A model generated the notes under the pieces. It saw only the letters and a program-made list of their open reading frames with translations. It made no database searches and had not been told where the DNA came from. Position numbers and translations under genes: made by a program. Below, piece by piece: positions 50,101 to 62,963 of a stretch of DNA of 64,000 nt. Positions within the stretch are counted from its first letter, which is position 1, and every line of letters begins with the position of its first letter. Source of the stretch: Sitta carolinensis (lineage: Eukaryota; Chordata; Aves; Passeriformes; Sittidae); NCBI GenBank assembly GCA_032173965.1, contig CM063288.1:25452001-25516000 (forward strand), written 5' to 3'.

Positions 50101-52732
50101 CTTGTGCATTCCCAAGTGTGATCTTCTTGAGCTGAAATATTTCAGTTATTTGCCAAGTAATTATTTTTTGATGTTGCAATATAAAAATACTTAGAATTCT
50201 TTTTCCTTGAGTTTAAGAGTAGATGGTATTTTTTTTTCCTTGTGTAAAATCTTTCAGGTGGTTGTCTACAAAGACAGGCCAAAACTAGTAGAATCTCAGG
50301 AATGAAATTTCCTGTTAGTTCTTGCCTTTTTTCAAAGGCCAAGAACTAGAGAAGGACTATTTGTGTCATAACTGAATGTTTGTATCAATTTTGAACAATG
50401 TGTAAAGAAGTGTTTTCAAATGGTATTTTGTGGAACAGGATGTCCCATGTACTTCCTAAATGAAGTCTTTAGTTCCAAAGTTTTCAACCTTGGCATACAA
50501 AGTATTTATCTTCTGTTTGTCTTTTTCTGGTTTTGAGGGGTTTCTGTGGTTTTTCCAGAGGAAACAAGGGAAGGAAAGGAATTCTTATCCAGTGGATTTT
50601 TCTGGTCTACTTCTGTTCAGTCTAATGAAAGATGGCCAGCCTGGAAGGCCCTGCCTAAGCATAATAACCCATGAAATGAAAACTGCCCTGTGGAAGTGCA
50701 CACGTATTTTGCTCAAACTTTGATATAGAGCTTTAATATTTGCATTTCCCAGGTTTTGTGCATGTGTGTGCTTAAACTCATAATGCTAACCTTGTATTTT
50801 GGTAAGATTATTTTTCATTTTTTAATCATTTTATTCTTCCTTTTTTCCCTCCAGTATTAAAATCTAATTTTTGTGTGTGAAGCTGGTGCATAAAGTATGA
50901 TTAAGTTAAATGGATTTATCCCTTTTAATAATGTAAAACTTAGTTTCAGGCAAACCAAGTCATCAGCATAGCTTTAAAAAAATACCGTGAACCTTGGGTT
51001 TTGTCTTTTTTTAAAAAGTTCCTATGTACTGTAACATTACCTGCTTTAAGTAATTATCATATATTATACTGGTTGCCACTAGTGACTGCTATAATTAAGG
51101 TTGTGAATCAGTTTCCATTATAATCCCTTGTTTGTGCACAATCGTAACTTGTCAAAACACTAACATTTAGGAGCAAAGTTTTCCACTTGGAAGGTTGTTT
51201 TGCTTAGAGAGAAGTTTGGGGGGAGGGGCCAGGAAAAGAAGTTTGAACTATCCTTGTAGTAAATCCTTGTCCTGTCATTTTGCATTATAGGATCAAACTG
51301 CATGGCAAGGAGTTTGATAGTTATCATTTCCAGGGACTGAAAAAAGTTGAAAGATCAAGGAGTGCAGAATTTCCTTGAGTTTTGGTTGCACTTCTAATTT
51401 TGACTAGTCTCATTGCCATTTTGTTTAGCAGATAATGCTGCAAACAGAATTAGTCTTCCTTTATTAGCACTTACGTCCCATAAAACCCTACAGTATGTCA
51501 ATTTGCTGATAATCAGGTAGCAGTTAGAGCACAGAACTAGAGAAGAGATACAGTGGTCATTTGTGGATTCATGACTCCAGTTGTGAATCCCAGTCCTGAA
51601 TTTGATGTTGATTTTTGAGCATAAAAGCTTCCTTAAATGTGAAGTGGGGAGGCACTATAAGAAAATATAAACTGTGATTATTTTCCCAGTAGTAACTCCC
51701 AAATGTCAGTAACTACAGTACTGCTCTTTCCTAGGTAGAAAATAAGAGATTCTGGTATCATGGCAGATAAACCTCTATGTAAACTTTTTATAGTGACTGC
51801 TGTACAGAGCTTGTTTAACATTGCATTTTTGGATTTTTTTGTATGACTTGACAATTTATTTTATCATATAAAGAGATTATGTTTTAAGGCGAGTTATAAG
51901 GGCGTGCTGGGGCAGTCAGAGTTGAAGCTTTCAACCCTAGCATTCATTTCCTGTTCTTGTTTTATCATCTCTAACATTACTTTTACCACTGTTTCTTTGC
52001 ATAGAATTCATTTTAAGAAATAGTGATTGGTTCTTCCCTTCAGCCCTCCAGGAGAGTATTTTAATTAGTTTCTTGAGATATATGATGATAAACTGAAGTT
52101 AGTGAACAGAACTTCCAATTCCTGTTACATTCAGAATTTGCTTCTCCACTACTGTCTGCAAACTGCTGCTACTGCAAACATCTTTCTTTATGAGATGTTG
52201 TGAAATACTACACAGTTACAATTTAGAGACAAAATAAAATATAACATAGAAAAAATTCATTAGCCTTTTAAAAGATCAGAGTTTGGGAGACCTTATTATC
52301 TGCAGAGGTCCCATGAGTCAGTGAGATGTCTTGCAGATGGGAAGGTTTCCACATCTGGATTCTTTTTACAATTGAGGTCTTTGATCTGAAAATGTTACAA
52401 CTCTCCTATGCCCTGTGATTTGTCTGGCAAGATGAGTTATTTACAAGTGCAATTGCTCTTCTGACAACTGAGTTTTGAGTGTGCAAGTTCTGAGGTCCTG
52501 ATCTGTAACCCTCAAGGACTGTTGTTAGTCCTTTTATTGGTTTCAGAGGGCTTTGATTCAGATATTTAGACTTTGAAGCACCCCATGTGGATTAGGTAAA
52601 GAAAGGCCTTTTTTTAAATTATTATAATTTAAAGATTCAGGATGCTGTGTCTGAAATAATTTGACAGTGTTTCAAAGGCTTGTGAATTTAAATAAGTTTC
52701 TGATCTTTGTGTCTTTTCTTTTATTTCTCCAG
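41134..52732 (+). other. PARD3B: Long intron, 11.6 kb, with a candidate microexon
   Basis: Starts GTAAGA and ends TTTCTCCAG. It holds a G/T-rich block at about 41329-41382 and a candidate 21-nt exon at 48944-48964. Overlapping open frames on both strands near 49024-49467 have no recognisable similarity. Other stretches are AT-rich intron without recognised content. Confidence 0.83.
48944..48964 (+). CDS. PARD3B: Candidate 21-nt alternative microexon of PARD3B
   Basis: A pyrimidine-rich tract (TTGTTTGCTTCTTTTCTGAG) and CACAG precede 21 nt that end directly before GTACGT, a near-consensus donor. The flanking exons (ending 41133, starting 52733) are both phase 1; with a length divisible by three, insertion keeps frame. 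It would change MDL-V-ADES to MDL-ELQRVFK-V-ADES, with no stop. Splice-site quality, phase and length all agree, but I cannot check conservation or expression. PARD3 also varies by small alternative segments just after SMDL, which makes this plausible. Skipping also gives an intact frame, so it would be optional. It could still be a chance pairing of sites in a long intron. Confidence 0.5.
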
Positions 52733-52777
52733 TGGCAGATGAAAGCAAAGTTGGTTTGTTGGCCGGACACAAATCGG
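52733..52777 (+). CDS. PARD3B: PARD3B short exon downstream of SMDL
   Basis: This 45-nt exon follows a pyrimidine-rich tract and TTTCTCCAG and ends before GTAAGC. Two bases complete Val (with G from 41133), 14 codons read ADESKVGLLAGHKS, and one base is carried on. V.DESKV..LAG.KS matches the PARD3B sequence after SMDL at the same place. It is the last exon I can place. The next family segment, which would lead to LGLKKSSSLESLQ, was not seen in the remaining 11.2 kb. Confidence 0.93.
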
Positions 52778-55700
52778 GTAAGCTGTCCTCCTATTTTTGG
52801 AGAAATAGCCAGCAACTTGAAAGTAGTATGGGCAGTAAATGAAATCAGCTTCCAGAAACTGTGGTGACGAAGACACTTGCAAATTGAGGCATTACTTTGC
52901 AAGCACTGACTCCAAGCTGAACGATGATGAATTAGGGGTTGCTCTTAGCCAGGCAGTGTATGTAGCCAAGTCATTCTCAGGAAGAGCTGCAACTTTATTT
53001 TTCAGTACAGGTGTTTGTAAATTGAAGAAAATGCACTTTCAGATAAGTGGAAGTACACTCTTACGGAGTGTAGAGACTTAAACAATGCACACTTTGAGAA
53101 ATACAAGTATTTCTTTGCTTTTTCTTCTTGCTCTGAGTTGCACTTCTATTATCAGGAATACTGATGACAACACTAAAAAAATTTTACAGAGTAAATAAAA
53201 AGTGTTACAGCTTTTCTTTTAGTTGGCTTGTGCAGGAGAAATTATTTGGTTTTTCTTAGACTTCTCAGGTGCTAATAATGCAAACTGTTAATCCATAGTG
53301 CTGCAATTACTGTACCTGCTTACTAAATAAGTTCTGCCAACCATGCTATGGCATTGTACAACTTGCAGCTGTTAGATTAAAAAAACTTCCAAGGTAATGT
53401 CACGTAATATTGTAATTTTTCATGAGCCGTGGGTAAGCTGACATGAGAAACCTTAAACTTCCTAGAAAACTTTAGTTATTCATCAGTGTCTTCTGATGTT
53501 AGCAAATCCTGAGGGTTCAGACTGCCCCTTTGTAGCACATTGTACATTGCCCTTTCCCACTTCATTGATAGGTCTAAGAAGCTGAATTCATGTAAAAGAA
53601 GGTCAGCTGTGAGATTCCTGATTGTTTATGGTATTCTTTCTCTGTACAACTGGTGTCCTTCTTTAGTTCTCTGGTGTGGATTTTCCTTATCTGAGGACCT
53701 TTTCCTGAACTTAGTAGACAAATTCTTTTTAAATTTTTTGGCATCTTTCCTAAGCCTGTGAAGTTCTTGGATTCTCTTTCTGAATCAGGGAATAGTTCAT
53801 ATGTCTTGTAATATTATCACTCCTGGGAAGAAAAAATTTCTTTCAACTTTCTCTTTTGGGAATGTGAAAGCTTCAAAGAAGTGATCTTGTCAACTTGAAG
53901 AAGCTGAGGGTGTTGCCCTTGGGCTTTTCCCTGTTCAGAAAAATTACTACAAACATTGCAACATCATGCAGTTTACCAAAGATCAGTGGAATTCACGGCT
54001 ATCAAAGAATATTGGAGGGGTAAGATTATAACTCTTTGTTTTAGATACATTAAGCTGTATAATATCATTTTTAGTGACATTTGATCTTTCTTCTGTGCAC
54101 TTCTGCAGATTCTTGAAAACTGACTTTGAAAAGTTTTCTGTTTGAAGACACAAATTTTGTGTGAACATGTGGACCTATGTTTATTGAACTTTGACTTGTT
54201 TGCTTAACTTATTCCTCACACATCTCTTACATATACCTAAGATCTTTTTTAATAAACTAAAATCCACGGCCAACAGATCACCCAAGGAATAGATACTAAG
54301 ATTCCTGAAGTTGTTTCATTTTTTCCCCTTTAAGAATAAAAAAAATCTAGCAAACTTCTGAGACAGTTGGTGTCTAAATTATTTTTATTGGTCCTATCCA
54401 CTTAAAATACTGTTCAAATACCATTGAAAAACATTTCTCCTGCTCTATATGTTTCATTTCTTAATGCTTCATAAAGAAAAATCAAGCTGCAATTTTGGTT
54501 TCCACATTTTTCCATTCTAACATGTAATTTAAATTCTGTGAAGTATATGGTGTTCCTTTTCTCTAGTCCTTTTTTACTCTATGCTTTCTGGAGTTATATG
54601 TCACATGTGCAATTGTCTGGTATTACACCCCACCACAGAGCTTCTGTTTTAACACCATTCTTTCTGCTGCCTTCTTGTAGGTACCTTAAGAATGTTAAAA
54701 GGGAGACAATGCAGCTTGTGCTACGAGCAAAACACAGTTATTTTCTAATTACAAAATGAAGCGTTTCCATCCTATTCTGGACTTCAGGAAACTAAACATA
54801 TTTCTCTACAGAATTAATTATCACCTACTAACAATCAATGCAATTATCCTATCTCTCCTTCAACATGACTTGTTCTATAAAATACACAGCTGAGTAATTC
54901 TCTCTAGGGAAATATCCTTTCTATTTCTTCTGGGGCAGCGGCTTTTCAAGCATTTAGTCTCAGCTTTTGGTACTGCTACTTTATCCCTCGCATATCACAT
55001 GTTACTGAGCAGCAGCAGCAGGAGTTAGAGGCATGCATTCATTTCAATAAGCGTTATCAAAATTCTCCATAAGACCGAGGCATTAGAAGGATCTGTAGCT
55101 CTAGCCCCATCTGTCTCTTGGTATATTGCACCCACAAGCAATATACCACAACCTTTCCCCCCCACCCTCCTTAAAAAGTAGATTTAATTTTTAGAAGTAT
55201 GTCTGGACATATCCTGAGATTGTGAGCATATTCTGTGGAAAGGTGGCTGGAGTTTTGTTCCAAATGTATATATGACCATCACAGAAATCCACCTGTAAAT
55301 TCTGGTTCTCATACCTGGCCTGTATTTCATCCTGCTGGATGGAAGACTCCTGCCATGCTTACAGGTGTTCTTAGTGTCGAAAATGTTTTCCACAATGCCA
55401 TCAGCATAAGCACTGAAGTGCTGTATTGATGCAGCCTCCTGGTCCTTTTCTGAAAAAAAAAACAAAAACACCAGATTTCAGAGTGCGCGCGTGTAAGAAA
55501 ACTTCTCTGAATCCTCTAAGAAAGAATTTGTCCTCTGTAACCTTCCTGCCTTCCTGTGTGCTCAGCAACGGTATGCCAATACAAATGATGAGAATGAGAA
55601 GCAGACAAGTGGTGCCTCTATTGTAAAGCAGAGAAGATCCTTGAAAATTCGTGAAGATGAAAAATCAGCAGCTGTAGCTTAGTTTTTCATAAACTAGCTT

Positions 55701-57266
55701 TCTATAAAAGCAGTTCTAGGGCAGTTAAGAGAATATCCTTTATAAAGAAGGGCAAGACTTTCATATCAAATATAACCTGATTTATATCAAATAATGAAAT
55801 TGAGTACTGAATTTTTTGCAGCTATTTTAATTTTTTCTAAAATTCTTTTTTTGTGTTCTGATTTACTGCTTAGAACACTTTTTAGTATGTATCGACTGTC
55901 TGCTGAGGTCTCTGCTGACACAGCTCTTTTGGATGATGCAGTGCTGGAGAAAAGCTGATGAGTCTTTCTTTATGAGCTCTGACATATTAATTAGCAAAAT
56001 GGTCAAAAAAGCTTTCCTATTTTTATTTTAATGTCACTAGACCATGCTTTTGGCTGGGGTTGTGTTTGAAGACAGTCTTGAGACAAGATGAGTAAGGTCT
56101 TATTTTCTTGCTGGCTGCTATGTGAGGAACATGTGACTGGGCTATGGCTTAGTACCAGCAAGGCTGAATGATAGGGGGTATTTCTGTTACCAAGCTGAAT
56201 TTGAATTAATGCTTTGTGGTTAAACCACAACATATGGCAAGATTTAGGGTTAGGACTTGAGTAGGAAAAGGCCGGTTGGGATACTTGGAAGGATGCTTCT
56301 GGTCAATCTCTGCTCCTTACTGTTGATTTTGCTGCCAGTGCAGTTCCCACGTGGCTGCTCAACCTGTAGGTAGGGTTGGTGCTCTAGGAATGAAGGCCTG
56401 GAGAGGCAGCTGTGCAGCTAAATCCTGCAAGGGCAGGCTGTCCTGGGACCCGAGTGCCATCACAGCTGTACTGCTTCATGTGCGGGTGACTAAGTTGTGC
56501 TTAAACTGCAATTCAGATGGAAAGTGGAGATAGTTTGTAATAATTTAGGTTAGAGGTCTTGGTGTGCTTTTGCATTCTTTAATACCAGGATGTATTCTGC
56601 ATTAAGGACATTTTACTTGAGGTTTTATTAAAGCTAAGTGTGAGCTATTGGAACACCAGAAAAATCCTGTGGTTTGTACATAGTTTTGTAGCACAAGAGG
56701 CTTCCTTTTAATCAAGGAATCCGGTGGGGGTTAATAGTGGATTTAGGAAAGACTACAGAAAGCTGCTGGGCTTGCTTGAGACTGGTGCCACTGTAATAAG
56801 TCTGATTTGCAGGTAACACAATTATGTCGAAGAGGTGGATAGGGAAGTGCTGTTCTCCTCTCCTTATGCCAGACTTCATAATTTTATTAAATAAGCCTTC
56901 TTGCTGCTGTAGATGTCATTAAAGCTCAGCTTTTCAAAGGGAGCTTTGGGTTTAGTACTGAGTTCATAAGGATTTATATAGTAACTAGGTCCACGGTAGA
57001 AAAGACTCATGTAAATGGTTGAGCTGCCTGGTATATATGGTGAAGTGCCTCTCCAAACAAGGGTCTTGTTACTAACTGAAAGCATGTATCACTTGGAATC
57101 TGACCCTTCCCTTTGCATTTCTGAGAGGAGAAAAGAAGGTTGATTTTAGTTCATTTTATTTCTCTTTGAGAATAAGTGTAGTACTCGACTGCTTCAATCA
57201 TTCTTGCAAGTGTGAAGAGGGCTTGTCTACTTCACAGTCTGCAGTATACCTCAGCAATACCAGTGT

Positions 57267-57311
57267 AGCCTGACCTATGTCAGTTTTGGATTATATGTCA
57301 TATGTCAGGCT
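57267..57311. repeat. Imperfect 13-bp inverted repeat
   Basis: AGCCTGACCTATG at 57267-57279 pairs with CATATGTCAGGCT at 57299-57311 at 12 of 13 positions, leaving a 19-nt loop. One more A-T pair and a G-T wobble extend the base of the stem. Confidence 0.7.
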
Positions 57312-59004
57312 ATGTCTTGGCTTGGGTACTGGATATAAGCAAACTGTGGTGTCACTGGAAGCTGTGCAATGTGATTTTTCCCTTCATTCAGCCCATGCGA
57401 TGCTTGGTGCCATTTCAGCGTGACTGGCACAAAAACAAACACGGGTAGCTTTCTATGATGCTTCAGTTCATTCTATTACCCACAACTCATGCCTCTGTAA
57501 GCTTTGAATCATTAAGGTGGGGGTTATGTTTGATGTTTTATTGTAGGGAATATTTTTGCAAGATTTTTCACTCTTTCCCTGTTACATTCACTTGGGCATC
57601 TCTCCCAGAATGATTATACTCTTGTGGTAGTGTTGTTATTCCTGTTATTATCAACATTATCATCATCATCAACTTTGATTATGATTCTCCAAGCAAAGTG
57701 TTGCTTTGAACATACAGTTCCAAATAAGTTCTCATCTGAGAATATGTATCAGTTTATGCAGCTGAGAAGCAAAATTAAGGTTCCTTTTTTCTTGCAGGTC
57801 ACTTGCAGAGTGAATGTTTTCTCCTTTACTTTTGTCTGACAAAGTAAAAATTCAAGGATGTTACATTGAATCTATTATATGGTTGGGGGTTAAAGCAGTT
57901 TCTAGTCCAAAATTTACAATGCTCACTTTCACTGAATCCCTGACTGCTGTGATTTTTTTCTTTTCTTCAAACACAACTCATCTAGTGAACCTAGAACATT
58001 AACTTACTTAATACTCGATGCAAATATGGCTTTGCTACCCTTTTAAAATGGACTTAATTTTTTAACATGTGTAATAGTGTTATATGTTGTTCTAACTGTC
58101 TTCATTGGTTAGAGTTGGGAGGGAATGGGGAAGCTTGATTAACATTGCTAGTCGCACAAAAATTGTATATATTTGTGCATGAGAAGTTTGTTTTGTCACT
58201 GACTCAGGAAAAGGAAGGCTGGACACTTACAGTTCTGTGATTCAAACCATTATTCTAAAGTAACAGAAGTTGCTGTATTGTTGAATTTTTGTGAAAAGCA
58301 GTCTGTAAGTCAAAATCTCTTCTGAATGATGGGCTGGGGGTGTTTACAGCCCCCCATGCCTGCCAGGTCTATGTGGCTCATAACAGCTCTCACATAACGT
58401 AGTTAGATTGTTCTTCTGTGTGGAAGGAAACAAGCACTCATTTTTACTCTTGAGAGAATCATTTTATACTCCCAGTAACTCACCAGCTGTAACTATTCCT
58501 TTGACAGCTTTTTCTTCCATTTTTTTGGGGGGTTGGTTTAAGACTTTATTAGCTGTGTGATGATGATTTGTTGTGACCCCTTTTTTGTTAGGTCCTGAGA
58601 AAGTCATCTGTAGATAAAAATCCCTCACTTGAGGGTGATGTTTGATGCTATGATGTTGATCTAAAAGCTTGCTGCTGCCGAATAGAGCAGTCTTGGGCAC
58701 CATGCCTCCTATCTGCAGCTGCCCACTTTCCTTTACGTCTTTATTCCAGTCCCACAGCTTAGCTCATGAGATGGTTAAGAGAGCTAAACCAGCCAAAAAT
58801 TAAAACAAGAAAGACAAAAATGAATAGTGCTGAGATTATCTCCTTGAACCACCCATTTGAGAGACAAGCTTGTATGCCAGTAGAAAGGAAGCTCAGCAAG
58901 TGGTTGGATGTGAGTACTGTGAGGCAACTGTCTACTAAATCACCAACCATATCTACAATGTCAAACTATATCCTTATTAAATTCAAATGCCAAACTTGCA
59001 TTGT

Positions 59005-59135
59005 TTTTTTATTAATTATTATTATTTATTATATATAAATATTATATATTTATTTTATTATATATTTATTATATATAAAATATACACATATAATATATAA
59101 ATATTATATATTTAATTTTCTTAATTAAAAAAAAT
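59005..59135. repeat. AT-only low-complexity tract
   Basis: About 130 nt made almost only of A and T, with repeated ATTATATATT and TTATATATAAA motifs interrupted once by ACACAT. Many short palindromes are therefore possible. Confidence 0.95.
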
Positions 59136-62100
59136 TACTGTTTTACTTGCCATGAATAAACCCACTTTCTCAGTGGCAGGACCAGGAAATAAAAAGTGGC
59201 AGTAAATCTCTGCAAACTGAACAAGAGCATCCCTGCTGTCTCATCCTTAGAATGTAAGAATCTTTTCTAAAATCACTTATTCACTTTGATTTTATGAATG
59301 CTTTGTGTTCTGTGACTCTTAGTGTGCTTTGTATTAAGATACAACAGAGCAATGCCCGTTGATCTTTCTTTGAATTATAGTTATTAAAGTGAATAGATCT
59401 GATCTCCTGAGAAAAATAACAAGCTTGAAGGAGAAACCTGTTTCCCTCCATGTTCTTGTGTGGGATTTAACATCTAGAGCAAAAATGAATTTAGACCAAC
59501 AGCAGTGCAGATGCAAATTCAAGGGTCTGTAATTGAGTTTTTATAAAATAGCATGTTGACTGAATATTTTCCTATTATCCCATGATAGCCTTATATTCAT
59601 AAAGGCCAAGCCACGTGTTTCTGCCCTCCTTCTCTCTATGCCAGCATTGTAATTCCTGTAATTTCATGACGAGCTGTTATGGGAAACTAACCTAGCAGAA
59701 AAATAATTCTACAAAAAGAATGATATTCTTCTGGTTTAGTCAAGGGAGCAAGAAAAAAGAAGTTCAGGAGAAGAGAAGAATGATTTTGTAGTTGACATTT
59801 TTTGATCCTGGGATCAGCCTAAGCTGAAGAAGTTGACTGAGGTGGAGGGGGTAGGCAGACACATCTGAGGGAGAAAGTGTGGATGAAAGAAGATTTGCGG
59901 ATCTTCAGAGATGTCTTTGTGCTGAAAGAAAGGAAGTGGGGGAGCAAGTTTGAGTCTCTTTTATTGTCCTGAGGACTAAACTGAAACTGAGTTTCTGAGA
60001 GGTTTGCTTAATGGCCAGTGAAAGTTGGTATTGTGTATTTTTGACTGTGTGATGTTACTTGCTCTTAAGGTACAATGGCTGTCTCTTAGTTTTGTTTGGG
60101 CTGCTGTGCTCTGGATCTGGTCCTGTCCTAAGGAATGAGAGAAGATTGAGCAGTCCTTGAAAGCAGCTGGGTCTGACAAGCAGGGAGAAGCTTTTGTAAG
60201 GGCCAGATGGAGTGAATAGGTGCCTCAGACAGAACAGTTTTCCTTAAGAATCACAGGGACTAGGTTCTCTACCCTAGGTAGGGTTTCTTTCAGTGCAGCT
60301 GATCACAGAAAGCTGCTGCACCAGAGAACAAGTGACCCTGTAAAAGTCTAAGTTAAGCAGAAGCATTTATTTCACTCTATCTCGCCCAGAAAATGATAGT
60401 TTTCTATAGTATGAAAGGCTAGTTAACCAACCCTGGCTTCAACAGCCAAGCCCTTTTTTTTTTATGTTTTCACTTTAAGAGCAAAAGTGCATGTGCATCT
60501 ACTGAGAAAGTCTTAAACAACTTGGACTTCTCTGTGAAGGAAGCTTGTGCCCTGAAAGGGAGCCAAAGTAAGATATTTCCATTTGACAAGCATGAAATAA
60601 AAGTTCCTGCAGGTAGGAACTTTAGAGAGTATTCCTGTGAATGCATAGCTAGGGAACTGTTTGCTAAAGCTGTGACAAGAGTTTATTAGAGCAAGATGCC
60701 AAAGAGAAGGATTCTGTGTGTGAGGAATGTCTTATTTTTAAATGTGGGTAAACTTCAAGTGCATAACACAAAGGACAGCCTTTTCCCAGAGGAGAAGGCC
60801 TGATCTGGCAGATATCCAAACTACAGTCTTCTAAAATGTACAGTAGTGGTGAAAGATTTGCTTGTTTTCAATCACATCTCAGTAATTTGGGAACTCAGTA
60901 TGAATCATTGGTATCCAGGGGTTGCAAACCAACAGCCTTTTTTCCTTGGGGAATATTGTTTGCTCTAGAAGCAGAGAAAAGGATAGGAACTTTGTTTAGT
61001 GTGACTTGGGAAATTGCAAGTTCAGCAGTTCCCCAGTGTTATAGCTCCATTGTAACAGAGAAGTGGGAAAGTGATTAGGAAGAAAAATCAGACATATGAG
61101 TATTTTTTTTCCAGCCATGCATTAATACTAATTCTACTTTTTTTTTCCTCCTTTTTCATTTCCTGAAGTGATTCTGGGAATATTATTGTAATTATTATAT
61201 TAACTGAAGCTTGGATGTGGGTTCTGATGTTCACATTCCATAGTTGCCATTTTTTCCCTGGGTCAGTGTTGCTGAATATTGCTCTGTGCATAATTCAGTG
61301 AAGCAGCTCGAGAAAGCATTAAAATCTCCAGAAAGTTTAAGTAGTGTAGAATGAAATAAAGTGTAGACTTTTAATAGTTGTGATGAATGCATCCACACAA
61401 CATAAGGCCTGCTAGTATTTGAAGTAAGTGGTCATATGTCTGTGGTAAATCCATTGTGTGCCAGTCAGCAGTGGGCTGGAGGAGTAATGTGCCTGCAGGG
61501 CACTGTCTGTTGTGCACTGAAATTCCCTCTCTAGGAAACAGTGCAGTGCTGGCAGCAGTTACCAGCTGTGGGCTGTTTGGGGTATGCATTCTCTTCCTGA
61601 GACCTGGCAACACTTTCCACTGTGACTGTCTGTGCTGAGCCTGCCACATTTCTTGTCTTTGCTGAAAGTTTCTGCTATGAGTTGGAGCTTCCTGCTGCCT
61701 TGTGTTCCAGGTTGTTTCTGACTCATATGAGCATAGGAGATACTGTAAATATGGTGGATATGCCTAGAGGAAAAGTGTAGAAATAAAGCTATCTCTGAAA
61801 GAAAAAGGAGTGTAACTGTGTTAGTGCAGAATTTCACACAGGGTAATAGGTACTGCAGTTCTTCAGAAGTGGTCAATGGGACTTGATATCTTGGTATCTC
61901 AGTATCCTGGAATATCATATGCAGAAAGAATTACTAAATTTTAAGTGACTGGAGATGGCAAAACCCCAAGAAAACTGGCATTAGGCCTAAGCAAAGGTTA
62001 AGCAACAGTATATTTCATATCTTAAGAATGTATATAAATCAGTGCTTTTTATTAAAACTGTGAAGCTTCGAAGGAAGGCACAGCAGTCAGCAAAGCAAGT

Positions 62101-62942
62101 ATAATGTTTAAAATCCTAGAAGCCTCTTGCTGCATGTTCATCTTTAAAGTAGAGAGCTTCTTTGGTGATGGTGCCTGAACAGATGGCTCATGAAAGTACC
62201 TACATGACTGATAGTAAGCTGGTTTCCATCCTGGAACTCCTTCCTTGGCCCTAAGAAGAAAGCTGAGAACAGCAAGTGAATCCATCGTGTCTCCTGCCTT
62301 TTTAGGGCTCTGTAAGGCTCTTCAGACATCAGTCCTCTTTAGCTGTTGACAGCCAGACTGCATCCATTACAGAAAGCAAAACAAATTCCCTCAGTCTGTG
62401 TCTTCTGTAATTGAGGAGAAAGTGATGGTGTGATTCTAACACCCCTGCATAACATTTACCACCCTCTGCAGTTAGAACTGGAGTCTCAGCCTTCCTGTCA
62501 GTCTTTTCTCTGACTATTGGTTTCATGTTCCTTCAAGCAATACCTGTGCTTTTTTCGAGATTTGTGGTGAATGATCTGCAGATACTCAGGAAAGACCTTC
62601 AGAGTATTAGGTGCTGAAAGCTGGCTGTGATCAGTGTTGGCAGCTACTGTGATTCTTTCAGTTGCTTGTTGTGACCTAAGAGACCAGCAGCCACTGCTGA
62701 ATGCCTCATTTTATTAATCCTTTCCCTCCAGGATCTGTTTTTTTCTTTTACTGGGCATAATATTCAGTGCTGGCAGTGGGTATCCTGAAGTCACTGGTGC
62801 CAAGGAGTTAATGAATTTGGAAAACTTCCCAGATAATACATCTGGCCCTCTAACTTACATTTCGGAGCATGAAGTATGAGATGTAGAAAGAAGAGCACTG
62901 AACTAAATGAGCTCCTGGCTGAAGAGAGGAAGGGTACATGTC

Positions 62943-62963
62943 TTTTTTTTTTTTTTTTTTTTT
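62943..62963. repeat. T21 homopolymer
   Basis: Twenty-one consecutive T on the plus strand. It could be the reversed A-tail of an unrecognised retroposon, but no element was identified beside it. Confidence 0.9.

Noticed and set aside
56876..57085. 69-codon minus-strand frame resembling a real protein in composition
   Set aside because: No recognisable motif, no splice context and no similarity I can name; within chance for this amount of sequence.
61559..61918. 119-codon minus-strand open frame
   Set aside because: No domain or family resemblance; overlapping frames on the other strand indicate chance openness.
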